DNA from: Diphasiastrum complanatum
Lineage: Eukaryota > Streptophyta > Lycopodiopsida > Lycopodiales > Lycopodiaceae
DNA: 64,000 bases
Reading direction: 5' to 3'
Assembly (NCBI GenBank): GCA_029204225.1
Contig: CM055096.1
Coordinates: 58,481,600 to 58,545,599, forward strand
Below, piece after piece: positions 44,693-57,856 of the stretch (position 1 is its first letter; every line of letters starts with the position of its first letter). A model generated the notes under the pieces. The model did no database searches. It was not told where the DNA came from and saw nothing but the letters and a program-made list of their open reading frames with translations. The position numbers and the translations under genes were made by a program.

Positions 44693-45924
44693 TTAAGATC
44701 TTGATCCATATGCAAGGATCTCACCATCCTTCTTGATCACACAATTGTCAATATTGAAATTGACATCAAATTCACTATCAAGAAGTTGGCCAACACTTAA
44801 GATGTTCTTTGTCAGCTTTGGGACTGAAAGAACATTGTTGAGAAAGAGATCTTTGGAAGATGCAGGCTTCAAGGGAATAATCCCTACTCCTTCAATATTG
44901 CACTCATGCTTACTTGAAATGTATATGGTCTTCTTGACTCCATCATAAAGCATAATAGATGAAAAAAAAGTGCTTGGAGCACACATATGTGAAGATGCTC
45001 CACTATCAATATACCATGAGTCATCCTTGTTGAAGGTGGAAGAGGAGAAGCTTGATGCCATAAGAGAGCCTTCTCCATCACTTGCAATATAGTCTTCTTT
45101 CTCATTGGTGATGTTGGCTTGATTCAGTTGATTCTTCTTCTTGAAGCAATTGGTGGCATAATGGCCTTTCTTGCCACAATAAAAGCACTTGATCTTCTTC
45201 TTCTTGAGATTTGAAGTAGAAGCATGAGAAGTATCCTCCTCCTCTCCATTTTGGTCTTTAGCTTTGTCATTAGAGAAGTGATGGTGTTGCTTCTTACTCC
45301 TCTCTTTGTGCTTGGCAAATAGGACTTTGCCATCATCATGATTGAGTGATAGGGTCCATCCTCAAGAGTTGTACTCTTGTCTTGATTCTTTAGAAATAAG
45401 CACACTTTGAAGAGCCTCCAAACTTGGTAGCTCCTCGTTAATGGCATAGGATTGGACAAGGTTGTCATATTCATCTCTCAAGCCATTGAGAATGACTTGG
45501 ACTAGCTCACTTTGATTGATTGAGTCACCAATACATGCAAGCTCCCTATGAATATCCTTGACTCTCAAAACATAATTAGATGCACTCTCATCACTCTTTT
45601 GACTAATTTGGAAGATTTGATTTCTAAGAGTGAGGAGCCTAGAGTTGTTCTTAGCCTCATAGATGGACTTGAGACAATCCCAAGCTTCCTTGGATGTAGA
45701 ACAATCACCAATCTCCCTCAATATCTCATTAGAGACATTCATCTTAATGTAGTGAAGAGCCATCCTAGCTCTCTTCTTGTATTTTTGTACTTCTTGAAGG
45801 ACTTGAGGCTCCTCCTCAATCCCAAGTACAATGTCCATCACATCTTGGAGTATCAACATGGACTCCATCCTCAACTAGACAATCTCTCACTTGGTTGCAA
45901 CAAGTATGAACTCATTGAAGTCAT
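44693..45924 (-). pseudogene. Element F gag and protease
   Basis: Starts at ATG 45924 (MTSMSSYLLQPSERL); a small deletion after this joins directly to RMESMLILQDVMDIVLG. Gag is open 45874-45362 (ALHYIKMNVSNEILREIGD, YVLRVKDIHRELACIGDSI). Further on are FAKHKERSKKQHHHF, a CCHC knuckle (CFYCGKKGHYATNC, about 45155-45195), and protease WYIDSGASSHMCAPS (about 45000) down to KDGEILAYGSRS and a stop at 44693. Frame changes around 45360 and 45120 break the polyprotein. Confidence 0.88.
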
Positions 45925-46668
45925 GTAAAGCGGAGATAAATAAAAGTGATGAACAAAAAATGTTGCTTCTCTCTCACTATAGGATCCAATAATGGTGTGC
46001 TACCATCTCCTATGCAAGATCTTGCAACAAACTGTGAGATAATTCTCACTAGCTATCTCAATCTCTCCAAAACTAGATCTACTTCACATCAAATGATGGA
46101 GTATGGGCAAAGTTAGGATCAAACACTCTTAGCACGTGTGAAATACACTAAGAAACCAAATTTGACTCATATACAATGATATTGCATGAAACAAAATGGC
46201 TAAGATCTCAAAACAGTGCCTAGATCACATAGAGATGAGATTGGTATGCATTCAACTGTGATTTTGGATCAAACAAGAAATATCTTGACCAAACCAAAAG
46301 TGTCCACCCAGGTCTAGGTGCCCTACCTAACCCTCTTCAAAAGCCTATAACTTTTGATTGGCTCAACCAAATGGAATGAAACTGATTGCATTAGAAACTA
46401 GACAAAAATAGCTTCAAAACAAGCTATCTAGCAAGATTTTTGGATCAAACATGAAAGAGAACTCCCAAACTGAAATTGGATGTTCCTCACACGTGTCTGA
46501 GCACCTGATTCTGTACAGTACCAGGTCAGACTCAATCAATGCCCTATTGGTCTCTTTTGATCCAAAATTCAACAAGATAGCTAGAAAAATGGATCTTGAC
46601 AATTTCTAGCTCAAGATTGATGAATAGTTTTCACTCAAATGGATCAAAATGCATGGTAACCTTAGGTA
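45925..46668 (-). other. Element F leader
   Basis: Non-coding, between primer-binding site and gag. It contains cacacgtgt at 46488 and gcacgtgtgaaat near 46133. Confidence 0.75.
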
Positions 46669-46681
46669 GGCTCTGATACCA
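46669..46681 (-). promoter_or_regulatory. Primer-binding site, element F
   Basis: Plus-strand ggctctgatacca is TGGTATCAGAGCC on the element strand, adjoining the LTR. Confidence 0.92.
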
Positions 46682-47484
46682 TGTTGATTTCACATGTGTG
46701 GACTGTCCACAACATGTACTTGTGATCTCCTAAGGTGTGTAGATGCACCAAGATCAAGACTAGATTGAGATTCAAGATCTATCTTTGATTCTATGGCAAA
46801 AACACACTACTACATGCATTCGATCACTTCCAACTCTCACTCACACGTGTGGGAAGTGTTCCAAAAATAATGTAAGTAAAAACAAGCTGCTCTCCTTGGG
46901 TAGAGAGAGAAAATCATCATGAGCTCTCGGGTAGAGAGAGAAAGCTAGAAAACCAATTACTCACAAAATCCACTCAATCTCAAAATCAATTAGATCCAAA
47001 TGAGAAGTACAATGATACTATTAGATCCATGAGCTACCACAATGCCCAATCATGATTGGACCACACTTTTGCCACCTCGTAATCCTATTGGACCATTGAT
47101 CCATTCACCTCTAAATTCTATTGGACCATTTTCAAGCATATCTCAAATTCTATTGGACCACTCATGGTTCCACCTCTAAATCCTATTGGACCTCTTAAAC
47201 TTCATCAAACAAAAGCATTACACTTGTCTACACTCTAATTGGCTCGAGTTTGGCCTCCTACTCTATTTTGACTCAGTAGTGGCATTACAATTGGAAATGG
47301 ATAATTTGCCATCTATGCCAAATTTGACCCTATCAACATCCTACACCTAGATGCTTGATACAAAAAACATAAGACCCCTATATCTAACATTTTTAATTTA
47401 ATTCACAATTCTCCACACGTGTGAGATTCACTTACAAACTTCTTTCATAAAAATACCAAGCTAGATTTTTGCCAATTTCTCACA
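46682..47484 (-). repeat. Element F 5' LTR
   Basis: 803 bp with TG...CA ends. Three copies of the motif: cacatgtgtg 46691, cacacgtgtg 46842 and 47414. Several repeats of attctattggacca-like strings near 47060-47190. Confidence 0.88.
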
Positions 47485-49125
47485 GGGAGCAATGGAAATA
47501 AATCTACCTAATGGATCCTATTTATCACTCTAAATATGTTTCTTACACATATTCTACTATTGTGTAATTTTGTGGATTTAATGGATGAAAGCATGAGATA
47601 ATGATCTTCTTTAGTATTATAGCATGATTAGGAAACAACGATCAAGCATTCATACATCCACAATCAAACATACAATGGCAAAATAGGAGGACTTCACAAA
47701 GTAGGAAAATGTGGAGGATGAGGCTTTTCCTCTCTCTCTGTCAATCTCTATTCTTACAAATGAAAAGTGATTACAAAATGGTGTCACATCCCTACTTATA
47801 GACAAAGCTAGGGTTAGGATTTTTGGTTCACCCAAAAACCATGTGCCATAACAACTTGACTATCTTAAAAAGTTATAAACCAAATTGCATTTAAAACTAC
47901 TTGGGCACTTTCTTATTTTTGACCCATTGGAGTTTAGATCTATTTTTATTTCTCGCGCCTTTGACTTGCGGGTACAGTGCACCTTCTAAGGGTGTTTGAC
48001 TTTATTTTATAGATAGATCTAAATCTTTATGTCGACTCGTCCATGCTTTTATTCTCGTCGCCGTGAAATATGTTGGGGAGGCATTGGGCTTTGGCTTTAC
48101 TCATTGGCTGGGTCCGCGACTTGTCGACCTTCTGATATTAGCGTTCCCGATAAATATGGATTCCGGAACTCCATCTTGGTTGATCATCGAGAGTCCTTAA
48201 TGTAGTTTGGCGGCATGATTCCTTCATTTGATATTCGTTAGGCTTTTTGGTATCTGGAATCCGTTGGAAAAATCTTCACCAGAATCTTCCAACATGCCCC
48301 CACTACAATTTTGGTGATAGTCCCTTCGCACCTGCTTATGTCATTGGTGTTGGCGGGTGTGGCGATGTGAGACCATTGTGAGAAGGGTGAAAAAGGATTA
48401 TAAACAAGAGGGGGAAGAGACTCGGCGGAAAAGATGGGAGAAAAAGTTTTGGCAACAAAATTGAGCTGTAGCGGGGGGGAAACAAAGAAGGTATATGTAT
48501 AGATAGAGAATGGAAAAATTAAATAAATAGATAAAATGAAAAAGAGAAAATGAATTAACGTGAAAAACAAGAAAAATAAGATGAGTCCGTTGATACTTTT
48601 TCTAGACTTCTTTTCTTTGCTTTTTCTGTTCTTTTTTTTTTTTTTTGAAAAGGATACAAGGTGATGAGACTTGCTTCATGGAGCTTGCTCTAGTTGTTTG
48701 TCCTTGGCGTCCTCGGCGTCGCGGACCTTTCGATGGGTTTCAGCAACTGTGCAGACGAAATAGAACTACAATCGGCTACGCGTCATGAATTGTGAGCGTA
48801 TTGGGCCAAATGTCGGTGACGTTGCACACAGACGATGGTAGGTCCCGATATCGGATAATTTGGTCCACAATAGTCGTTGTCTTAAAATCTTTGTTTGGAT
48901 TGAAGCTGTACTCTCCGAAGCACAGATCTCAATGAGTATCCACTTTGGCAACGGTCAGCAATATCTCCACGTTACAGTAGGATTCTAGTATGACGGGATC
49001 TGGAGAATTAGTCGCATCGGTTAGAAAGTCGTTGAGGGCTGTTCACAGATTCCAGTCAGAATCTGTGAACACGGTTTCTCTCCTCATCTTCTTCTTTGTT
49101 ATGGCTTAGGTGGTTTCTACTCTGG
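47485..49125. other. No gene seen
   Basis: About 1.6 kb unique in the window. Open frames are short (47650-47835, 48238-48570 and 48766-48951, all minus strand) and lack homology. The part from 47950 to 49080 has more CG dinucleotides than the neighbours. A T run lies near 48630. Confidence 0.4.
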
Positions 49126-50512
49126 AAACTGGGTGTTTCTGTCCGTTTCCAGAAGCTAGTTCTTTGAAGTTAAGTCCTCTTGTTTAGAACGGTTTCCAGG
49201 CATAAATGTTTCTCAGTTTGCAATGTGTATTCCCAGCCTGTCAGTGGGATGAAAAGGTTTCGTTCACTCAGCTACATGCATTTACAAGCCATGTAACCAA
49301 TCTTTGCTCAAGCACAAATTAATGTTCTAGGACAGAGAGCAAGTCTACAAATCTATCTACCAAACTATCCTAAGAAATTAGGTTACAATATAATAACAAA
49401 ATTAAGCTACACAACGAGAAACAAGAATCAAGAAAGCTAACTTCCTAACAGCATTCTAGCAACCCAAGAATCAAGAAACACCCATTTTTCGATGCTTGGA
49501 ATACCCAAGAGCAATCAAGGACAGGATTGTTAGTGAATATGCAAGATCAAATCCACGATCTCATCCTATATAGTTTACCTATATGCTGAAACTACAAAAT
49601 CAAAAAACAAGGAAATTGATCCACATTTACATTCCACATTGCAAGAAAGTAAGCAAGAAATCTAATTAATCCACATTCACAACAAGAAATCAGAACATGT
49701 GCATAGGAATTTCACTCAAGAAGATAGCCATGAACAAGGAGCTTCTCAATTTCCAAGAACTCATGGAGGATCTTCTTTATTCAATCAAGAGAGATGACAA
49801 TACAATAAAAGCTCCCTCACAAGAGAGGGGGGCCCTTAAATAAGCAAGAGGGCTGCCCATGTGGATCCTAAGAGATAATTCCACTAATTTAGAAATTACA
49901 AGTGGAAATAGCCCTTCCACTAGAGGTCACCATCAAAAGGTGGCTCACTCTAAATTATTTAAGGGGGTCTACACTTATTTACATTGCCTAGGAACATTAC
50001 TCTTTCCTACATGGTCGTTCCTTCTATGGGATACACCATGTAGGCTCACATAGAAAATAACTGTAATCTTAGCTAGTAATCCTCGGATCTCATGCTCGGT
50101 TCTCAGCTTCTTCTGCTCACCTCCTTCTGACATCTCCTCAGTCATGGATGAGAGATACTCTGTGTCTTCAACTTGGCTCGGCATCTGGAGATTCTCTGGA
50201 ATCCGCTAATATTATCCACCCCTAATCTGATGCAGGACCCACTGCAACACATGTCAGGTGATGTCATTCCGCTTGGCACTTGGAAAAGCATGGATCTTCG
50301 TTCGCTTCCGTAAAATCAGGTGCTTCCGTAAACTTTTTTTGTACAAAATGTATAAGGAAAAATCAATAGGATAAAACTTTTATAAATAAGTTTAGAAAGA
50401 ATTTATGGGTTGGCATTTCAATATTTTTATTTTATGTTGAATGTTTTGAGAGCCATCTCATCATTTTGTTGACTAGTTTTATTGAATTTTGAGAGAAGTT
50501 TACTACACAACC
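49126..50512 (-). repeat. Unclassified promoter-bearing repeat (S1, copy 2)
   Basis: Same content as 8880-10266, with the minus-strand TATTTAAGGG box near 49832-49842. Confidence 0.4.
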
Positions 50513-51319
50513 TTTTAATTTGATTTAATTTTGTAAGAGAATATTTTTTGAAAAGTTTTCATTAATCTATATTATCATATACTATTTCTCAGTATGAGGT
50601 ATTTTAATTTCGGTTTATGTTGCTACTTGTATCATGCAAACCCTCTTTTGAAACATACATGTTTGATCTTTACATTGTATTCTCGATGCTAATTTAAATT
50701 TTATATAATACAAAATTATCTTATGTTTGCATTTCTATTTCAAATTACAATATCCTAAATTATGATATATTTTGAGTACATCAAAAACTATGAAGTACAA
50801 ATTTGTCGTCGTTTATTTGAAATGTAAGCTATTTTTTTTAAGAGTCTTGTTTATAAAATGGCTACTAAGAATCATAGTCTCAATTTGTGAGTAACTAAAA
50901 TCTAAAATCCAAAATTTGATGTGCTTATTTAAAAAACATCTCTATGACTTTTTTTTTTAGATGTCTTAATTTGACCCACTTTATAAAAATTGTTAAAAAA
51001 GCTATTCAGTACAAACAGGCAACTCGCAACATTAGCTATTCAATACGGCAACATTAGCTATTCAATACGCAACAGTGTTTTGACATAAGAACATTAAAAA
51101 AATGAAATGATTATATTTCTTCTGATTTGATGGGGATTGCTGGTTGAAAGAGGGTCGGAACGAGGCTGGCCCTGGCCCTGCTGAACAATGCATGTTGCTG
51201 AACAATGCATGTTCAGGTGTCGTGAAAGTTCCTAAATACACTAAACCCACTTGTAGGAGGAGGAGCAGTTCTTCTCATGAGGAAGCTTAGTGCATATAAA
51301 AATCTGACCTGTTATGTGA
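50513..51319. other. AT-rich segment missing from copy 1
   Basis: 813 bp (with one acaacc repeat) present here and absent at 10266. The deleted stretch is bracketed by acaacc at 50507-50512 and 51320-51325. No gene seen; at 51001-51070 short strings are repeated (gctattca, caacattag). Confidence 0.8.
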
Positions 51320-52313
51320 ACAACCAGGACTAAGGACCACTTTCCAGACTTGATCAAAACGCAGCCCTGGGGGTACTGCCTGACCCTCTGGCAAACCCAA
51401 GGGAGTGCAGCAGGAGTAATAAGAGTGAAAATGAAGGCGAACTCCAAATTGAAAACAAAGGCCGTTGTCGATGAACGAAAGCAACAATCGAGGCCTGGGG
51501 GAAAGCAACAGGAAAGAAATGCCAGTGAGATTTCCCGAGAAAATATCTTCAATTTCCAGTGTCGACTTTACATTATTCAAGATTTCATGAGATTAATCCT
51601 GAATTTCCAGTGTAGACTGTACATTGCTAATGACTCAAGTTACTAACACACCTACAGTCACGAGAAATATTCTTCAATATCAAGTGAAGAGCTTAGAAAT
51701 TAGAATATATCCACTAATGGGGCCGCCGGTTGAGTGTGACAACAAGAGCTGCAACAAGATTTCCAGCCACACATTGTAGTGATAGTGTTTGTAATCACAA
51801 TGACGATTCAAAGAAAATTTTTGAGCCTGGTTACCGGTATTAGGAAAAACTAATGATCAAATAAGAAGCTCCAGCTTCAAGCTAGTTTCAACTTGCAAGG
51901 CTGAGCACAGCAACATGCCCACCCAGGCTTGAATATAATACGATCAGACTGCAAAACTCGTAAGGGTTCAAACTGCCAACCGTTCAAGAGGAAGCTGCAA
52001 TATAATGGTGAATAATAAATGATAATGGTCGTAGATCTATATTGCTCTTTGCTCAACCATCGAGTCATGCAATAACTCTAGTCTTCATCAAAGTACGGGG
52101 CACGACAGTTTGGGTAGACCCTACTAACAACCCACTTGGAGCGGCCACTGTTCACGAGCTCTCAAAAGATCAACAACAATTATCCATCCAGTTTCAGAGT
52201 CCAATCCTCAAAAGAGAGACAAATAATAATAAAAATAAAGAGGAAATTGTTGTCATGAAATTCATTCGAAAGCATCGTTTTGGAAAGATAACATGGTCCA
52301 AAAATGGACATGG
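51320..52313. repeat. Unclassified sequence (S2, copy 2)
   Basis: Collinear with 10261-11251. Small indels between copies break the matching open frames, which argues against a conserved protein. Confidence 0.35.
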
Positions 52314-52929
52314 CAACCATTTTCAAAATTGGGTTGCAAAGATATTTCAAAAGATGTTGACATCCTAAGTATCTATACTAACATTTCTTTTTTGTAGGAA
52401 ATTTCATGGCTAGTATGATACATGTAGGATTCTAGACCTTAAGGTTTGAAAATACATAGGATTCACGCACTTCATCATAGTTACTTAAATAACCACGTAA
52501 AATTTGAAACTTAGAAGTTCTATCTTGTGGGTGATCTACTTTTTGCACAGTTCCTTGGTAGAAACTACATGGAAGCCAATCATGGCCTATTTATAAATTT
52601 ATCACATGCTTCAACTTGAAATTTTTTGATGGGGTCGAGCAGGCTGACGCTCAGAGAAATTTTAGGATCCAAAGAGTCTTTGAAAATTTTGGAGATTTTT
52701 AAATTTTATAGGCACATTTTTAGCAAATTAAGATGATTTAATGTGTCTTAATATATTTCTTGAATGTGTTGATTTTTTTTTGTAATCTTTAAATTTCTCA
52801 AATAAGTTAGAGATTAATATTTACAACAACATTTAGTAGCTGCAAGATTTCAAAAGCAACATATTTAAGTTGAAGGTCTTTGAAAGGCGGAATTTTTTTT
52901 TTTTGTGAAGAATCAACATCCCTTAGAAG
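52314..52929. other. Copy-2-specific spacer
   Basis: 615 bp located where copy 1 has 5.3 kb of gypsy and other DNA. AT-rich with T runs; no gene seen. Confidence 0.5.
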
Positions 52930-53620
52930 ATGCATAATAGTAAAGGGGACGTTTAGGGAGGTTCAATGACACACACTCACGTCCAACTAGTCTTGTTGGA
53001 AATATCTCATAGTCTAACTTACATTGTATAAGCTCTCTTTCCATCCATTTGGAAATTGGAAACCAAATTCATTGTAGACAAAATGGAAGCCTCTATTTCA
53101 CATCGAAGTAGGCCTCTGGTGGATTCGGAGATGTACCATTTTCAACTGCATCTTCTTCAAGTAGTACAGTTGGCCGCATGTCCTCCAAAACATCCGTATC
53201 CCTGAAGAATTAAACAATAATTACATATGCACATTAGTTACATCATTATCTTAAATGATCACCTTATTTCAAGCTATAATTAGTCTAGAAGTTAATGTGA
53301 TTCAAATTGGATATGCATATATATTCCATTAAACCACTGATCGTGTAGAATGAGCTCATAACATCTTCTATCAAGAACCCTCTCAACACCAAGGGAAGCA
53401 CGAACTATATAGATGAAACAATGTTAATGTTGTCATTGAGATCCATAGATGAATTGGAACAAGACGCACTATGAAACACACTCACAAGGCTAAAAAGACA
53501 TGCTAACCTATAAGAACTTGTGCTAGTCATGAGACTTTAGACCACTTAGCTTGTTGCCCCTTGTGAAGGCACCCTTCAAGCATCACATGTCCAATTGGAG
53601 TATCTTTGGCACCAATCAAG
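52930..53620. repeat. Flank of element B (S3, copy 2)
   Basis: Collinear with 16516-17205; ends in tcaag, 53616-53620, the left target-site duplication of element B. Confidence 0.65.
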
Positions 53621-53872
53621 AGTTAAAACAACAGTTTAAACACCCGACCGGATCAATCACCACAGCACGACATCAAGTGCAACAAGACAAGACAACATAA
53701 TTGCTCTCCACAAACTGTATATTCCACTCATTAGTAAGTACAAAGATAAAGTTGCTTAAAAGCACTCAAAGGGCTCGTAAAAAAAAGACAACCTGATTAT
53801 TCTAGAACTGAGCACAGGTGGTGCCGTCGAAATAAGAAAGCACTGTATAAGTCGATCATTGCTATTTTAACT
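53621..53872 (-). repeat. Element B 3' LTR
   Basis: 252 bp; minus strand begins AGTTAAAATAGCAATG directly after the polypurine tract TGAGGGAGAG and ends GTTTTAACT before cttga. Confidence 0.92.
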
Positions 53873-53973
53873 CTCTCCCTCAATGATCAACGTCTCTCTT
53901 TATTTTAGAGTTTATTCTATTCATGGAACATACCTCCATGATAGTATTATAAGTAAAAGTTTTTTTTTTTTTT

Positions 53974-55445
53974 ACATAACCAGATCTAAGCCAAGTTTGG
54001 CTCTAAAAGTTTCAAACTTTTCTTTACTTAAAGCTTTTGTAAATATATCAGCAACTTATAACAATGTAGAATAGTGTAAAATACTTATATCTTCAGATTG
54101 TAGCTTCTCACACACAAAGTGATATTTTACCTCAATATGTTTTGTCCTTGCGTGAAAGACATGATTCTTAGCCAATTGTATTCCACTTTGACTGTCACAG
54201 AAAATAACAGTAGGATTTACCTGCTTCATGCCAATCTCACATAACAACTTACGTAGCCAAACAGCTTTCTCGGTAGCAGAACTTAATGCTTTATATTCGG
54301 CTTCTGTAGAAGAAAGAGAAATAGTATCTTGCTTTTTGCTAGACCATGAAAAACAACCGCTACCAAAATTGAAGGCATAACCTGTTGTTGACTTTCTATC
54401 ATCTATACTTCCTGCCCAATCAGCATCAACATAATCTTGCAACTTTGTCTTTTGTAGATTAGGCCACCTTTCACATACCTCAAAGTCCTTTTTGCAGCTT
54501 TCCAATGGTCCATAGTGGGTGATGACATGAATTGGCTAATCAAACTTACAACATAGCAAATATCAGGACGTGTAGTCGTAAGATATATCAAACTCCCAAC
54601 TAGCTGACAAAATAGAGTAGCGTCAACATGTGCACTATCATCAATACGAGATAATTTCTTACCAACTTCGCAAGGGGTGATGGAAGGTTTGCACTATGTC
54701 ATATGAAATCTCTCCAATATCTCACCCACATACTTGTTTTGACATAACTTGATATCACTACTAGTTTGTTATACTTCGACACCCAAGCAGTAGTGCATAA
54801 GATCTAAATCTGTCATCTCAAACTGCTTGCATAAGTTGGCTTTGATAGAACGAGTGAGGTTCTCATCATTGCCCATGATAATGATATCATCAACGTAAAG
54901 TACAATCAAGGCAATGCTATCTTCGTTTATAAGAACATAAAGATTTGGATCTGAATTTGTTCTTACACACCCATGAGAAAGAAAGTAATTGTCAATGCAT
55001 CCATACCATGCGCGTGGTGCTTGCTTAAGGCCATAAAGTGATTTGTGTAGCTTACATACCTTATGTTCCTATCCTTTTTCCATAAAGCCCTGCGGTTGGA
55101 CCATGTAAACTTCTTCCTCTAAGTCACCATTCAAAAATGTGGACTTCACATCCATTTGATGGATCTTCCACCCAAAATGAGATGCTAGGGCAATGATAAG
55201 GCGTAGCGTAGTCCACTTAGCCACTAGAGCAAATGTCTCTTCATAGTCAATTCCTTTATTCTGCTCATAACCCTTCACTACTAGGCATGCCTTATGCTTT
55301 GCTATCGTGCCATCTACATGAAACTTTGTTCTAAACACCCATTTGTTGTCAATGGGTTTGTTTCCAGGTGCTAGATCAACCAACTCCCATGTATCTTGCC
55401 TGTGGATGGATTCTATCTCCTCTTCCATTGCCCTTTGCATCTAGC
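53974..55445 (-). pseudogene. Element B RT and RNase H
   Basis: Minus strand from about 55445: MQRAMEEEIESIHRQDTWEL, NKWVFRTKFHVDGTI, YEETFALVAKWTTLRLII, QMDVKSTFLNGDLEEEVYM, a stop near 55066, then SLYGLKQAPRAWY, DPNLYVLINEDS, the catalytic LYVDDIII (about 54886-54897), EMTDLDLMHYCLGVEVW, LIYLTTTRPDICYVV and RNase H (YVDADWAGSIDDRKST, SSTEAEYKALSSATEKAVW). Stops and two small deletions in RNase H (near 54445 and 54465) make it inactive. Confidence 0.9.
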
Positions 55446-56331
55446 ACCATCATCAACCTGGGATGCCAATGCCGATGAGAAGACACTTGTCTCGTCATCT
55501 TCTCCATCATTCGGCAATGTTGTCTTGTTGGGTCACTTTTGTGTCCGCTTTCTTCTTGTAACACTCGTGTGCCCAATGACCCAGTTTGTGGCAACAGTAA
55601 CATTTGCCTTTCTTCTTCTTTTTCCCTTTTGATGACGACTCTCCCTTGTCATCATCATCCTTGGATTTCTTGGGAATCCTTTTTCATCCTTTACGTTTGT
55701 CTTTAGCAAGCAAGGCTTGATCCTCTTGTGGGGTTTGCCTTGACTTCACCACTTCGCGACGCTGCTCTTCCTGCAACATGATTCCGTGGAAGTCTTCAAA
55801 AGTAGGCAATCTCTCCCTCGAAGCAATGCTGCTCACAAACATCTGTAGCCCTTCCGAGACACCACTCATTGTGGTATGTACCAATTCAATGTCCCTAATT
55901 GGTTCTCCAATTGCCAAAAGTTGATCTCTCAGCTCCTTTATCCTGGTGAAGAATGATCCCACTGATTCACTTTCTTCCATCCTTACTGTGTTCAATCTTG
56001 ACTTCAAGAACATGGCCCGAGCTGGATTGCAAGTTTGAAATCGCATTCTAAGAGCTTCCCAAGCTCCCCTAGCCGTTGTGGCATCACTTATATGAGTGAT
56101 CACATGGTCTTTCACTGAAAGATTGATCAAGGACAATGCTCTATGCGCCTTTTTATCAAAGGCCCTCAAGTCACCTAGAGTGGTATTTGGCCGGACTTCA
56201 AAACCTGCCACAATCTCCCATAACTCTTTCTCCATCAAAATGCCCTTCATTTTGAATTTTCAGATGTTGTAGCTAGAAGCCCCATCAAGTTTGCTTGCAT
56301 CACCCAAAATTGCCTCATTGATGTTTGCCAT
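55446..56331 (-). pseudogene. Element B gag with CCHC knuckle, fused to RT
   Basis: Starts at ATG 56331 (MANINEAILGDASKLDG). A TGA stop replaces the Trp expected in NI-W-KFKMKG. The frame is open 56250-55684 (LWEIVAGFEVRP, AHRALSLINLSVKDHVITHI, WEALRMRFQTCNPARAMFL). After a shift near 55680 come a Lys-rich stretch and a CCHC knuckle (CYCCHKLGHWAHEC, about 55562-55603). Near 55445 it passes straight into RT; the missing part equals protease plus integrase. Confidence 0.88.
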
Positions 56332-57590
56332 TTCCAAACTGCTTGAAACTCCACCTGTAGGCTATAAAGTGTATGCCGAAGCCAACCGTGATGTCAGAAA
56401 TAAAAAATAATGACCTACAATTTTTGGCTTACTAGGCCACCCGCTGCTCTTTTGCCAAATTGAAAGCCAAACTGGCATCACTTTCCGAAATGCTCCTCGT
56501 CACCAACTCCCAACTACCTGCCTAGTGGAATGGTGAAATCACTCCTGACTCGCTCTGAACACTTTCTTCGCAGCAATCACTCTATTTTGGCATACCGTAC
56601 TTGCAGGTATAGTCAGGGTGCCCTTCGTTTGGAGGCTATCGTCTTTCGTTTGGCCAAAATAGGCTAAAGGAGGTGAAAATAAGGGCAATTTGGGTTTTTG
56701 AGCTATTTCTTCAGTTTGAAGAAACTTCACCTTTCACAAAACTTGGGGCTGAACAATTTTTTCAGTTTGAAAATATTTAATGAAAAGAAGGCCTATTTAA
56801 GCTTTCACTTCTTCAGGACCCTTTCAAAACCCATCTAAGGGTGATCCTTCATCCTGTGGCCCATGTTTCTCCCTGAGAACTTCATCTTGGCCATTGATCT
56901 AATTGAGGCTCATCTGATGGTTCAAAACGACATCTGGACATTAAAGCCCACTCCTCCATGTGCTAGACATCTCCAACCGCTACAACCATTCTCGGATTCC
57001 CTGCGCACGAGTTCTGCGCCTCCCTCAGCCTTCTCTTTCAGCAATGGCAGCCTCAAGCCTTTACATTCAAGCTATAAAAGTTGTGTTTGCTTCACTCCAG
57101 CTCACTGGCTGATCCATGGCCGCCCACGGCCTCTCCACACATCCACAACAGTAGCAAGGTGCCCACTCCTGGCATTTCACAACTTCAAAAACGGATTTGT
57201 ATTGAGAGAGAAATGCTTTTCCCCTTCTTGAAACCCTAGCTGTCAAAGAAGAAGATATTTTTGGACTTTATCTGAACTTCTTGAGAATTTAACTGAGCAG
57301 CTACCTATCCCTCCTAGGTCGCCCTACAACAAGCAATATTATGCTCCAAACCGCTCTTCAAACGGTGTTCGATTGGATTCAAACCAATCAAAAATGCCAA
57401 GCAACCCTTCAGAAGAATTTCCAACTTCAATCTTTGCTTGCCCTCTGATTCAGCCGACAATCCCCTACCTCTTAATCTTCTTAGAATTTTGATCTAATCC
57501 ACAAATTTCCATAGACTCAGTTTTGTGTTTCCTAGCCAACAAATCGTCGTGAATTCGCAGCTCTCTGTTCTTGTCTGGTGTAGCCACCAA
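56332..57590 (-). other. Element B leader
   Basis: About 1.26 kb between primer-binding site and gag. The plus-strand open frame at 56863-57231 lies antisense in it, has a ctataaaag string at about 57073 upstream of part of it, and is mirrored at 2978-3370. I take it as a by-product. Confidence 0.7.
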
Positions 57591-57604
57591 GGGCTCTGAT
57601 ACCA
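57591..57604 (-). promoter_or_regulatory. Primer-binding site, element B (right copy)
   Basis: Plus strand gggctctgatacca equals TGGTATCAGAGCCC on the element strand, next to the LTR. Confidence 0.9.
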
Positions 57605-57856
57605 GTTTAAGAAAATAGTTTAAACACCCGACCAGATCAATCACCACAGCACAACATCAAGTGCAACAAGACAAGACAACAGAATTGCTCTCCACAAACT
57701 GTATATTTCACTCATTAGTAAGTACAAAGATAAAGTTGCTTAAAAGCACTCAAAGGGCTCGTAAAAGAAAGACGTCTTGATAATTCTAGAACTGAGCACA
57801 CGTGGTGCCGTCAAAATAAGAAAGCACTGTATAAGTCGATCATTGGTATTTTAACT
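57605..57856 (-). repeat. Element B 5' LTR (right copy)
   Basis: 252 bp, AGTTAAAATACC to TTCTTAAAC, with tcaag outside at 57857-57861. Confidence 0.92.

Larger units (their letters stand above)
43212..47484 (-). mobile_element. Copia-type element F, RT not detected
   Basis: Minus strand: 5' LTR 46682-47484, primer-binding site, leader, gag, protease, a region without recognisable integrase core or RT, polypurine tract, and the first about 160 bp of the 3' LTR (43212-43370), where the end of a G LTR begins. LTR ends TGTGAGAAATTGG and AAATCAACA. Related fragments are in both arms (17-1042, 59158-60137), which do retain an integrase start. Confidence 0.85.
49126..54891. repeat. Block S, copy 2
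   Basis: Counterpart of 8880-18453. It runs without a break into the rest of element B and the right arm, so 49126-60137 is one continuous unit. That continuity is what allows the rearrangement of copy 1 to be read. Confidence 0.93.
53621..57856 (-). mobile_element. Copia element B, internally deleted, with target-site duplication
   Basis: 4.2-kb minus-strand element with both LTRs of about 252 bp, primer-binding site, leader, gag, RT and RNase H, polypurine tract, and matching 5-bp flanks tcaag (53616-53620 and 57857-57861). Protease and integrase are missing: gag is fused to RT near 55445. The LTR ends AGTTAAAA...TTAACT are not the usual TG...CA. Its left half overlaps block S and its right half the inverted arm. 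Confidence 0.92.

Noticed and set aside
47650-48951. Minus-strand open frames as genes
   Set aside because: All are under 111 residues, without start context, domain or partner copy.
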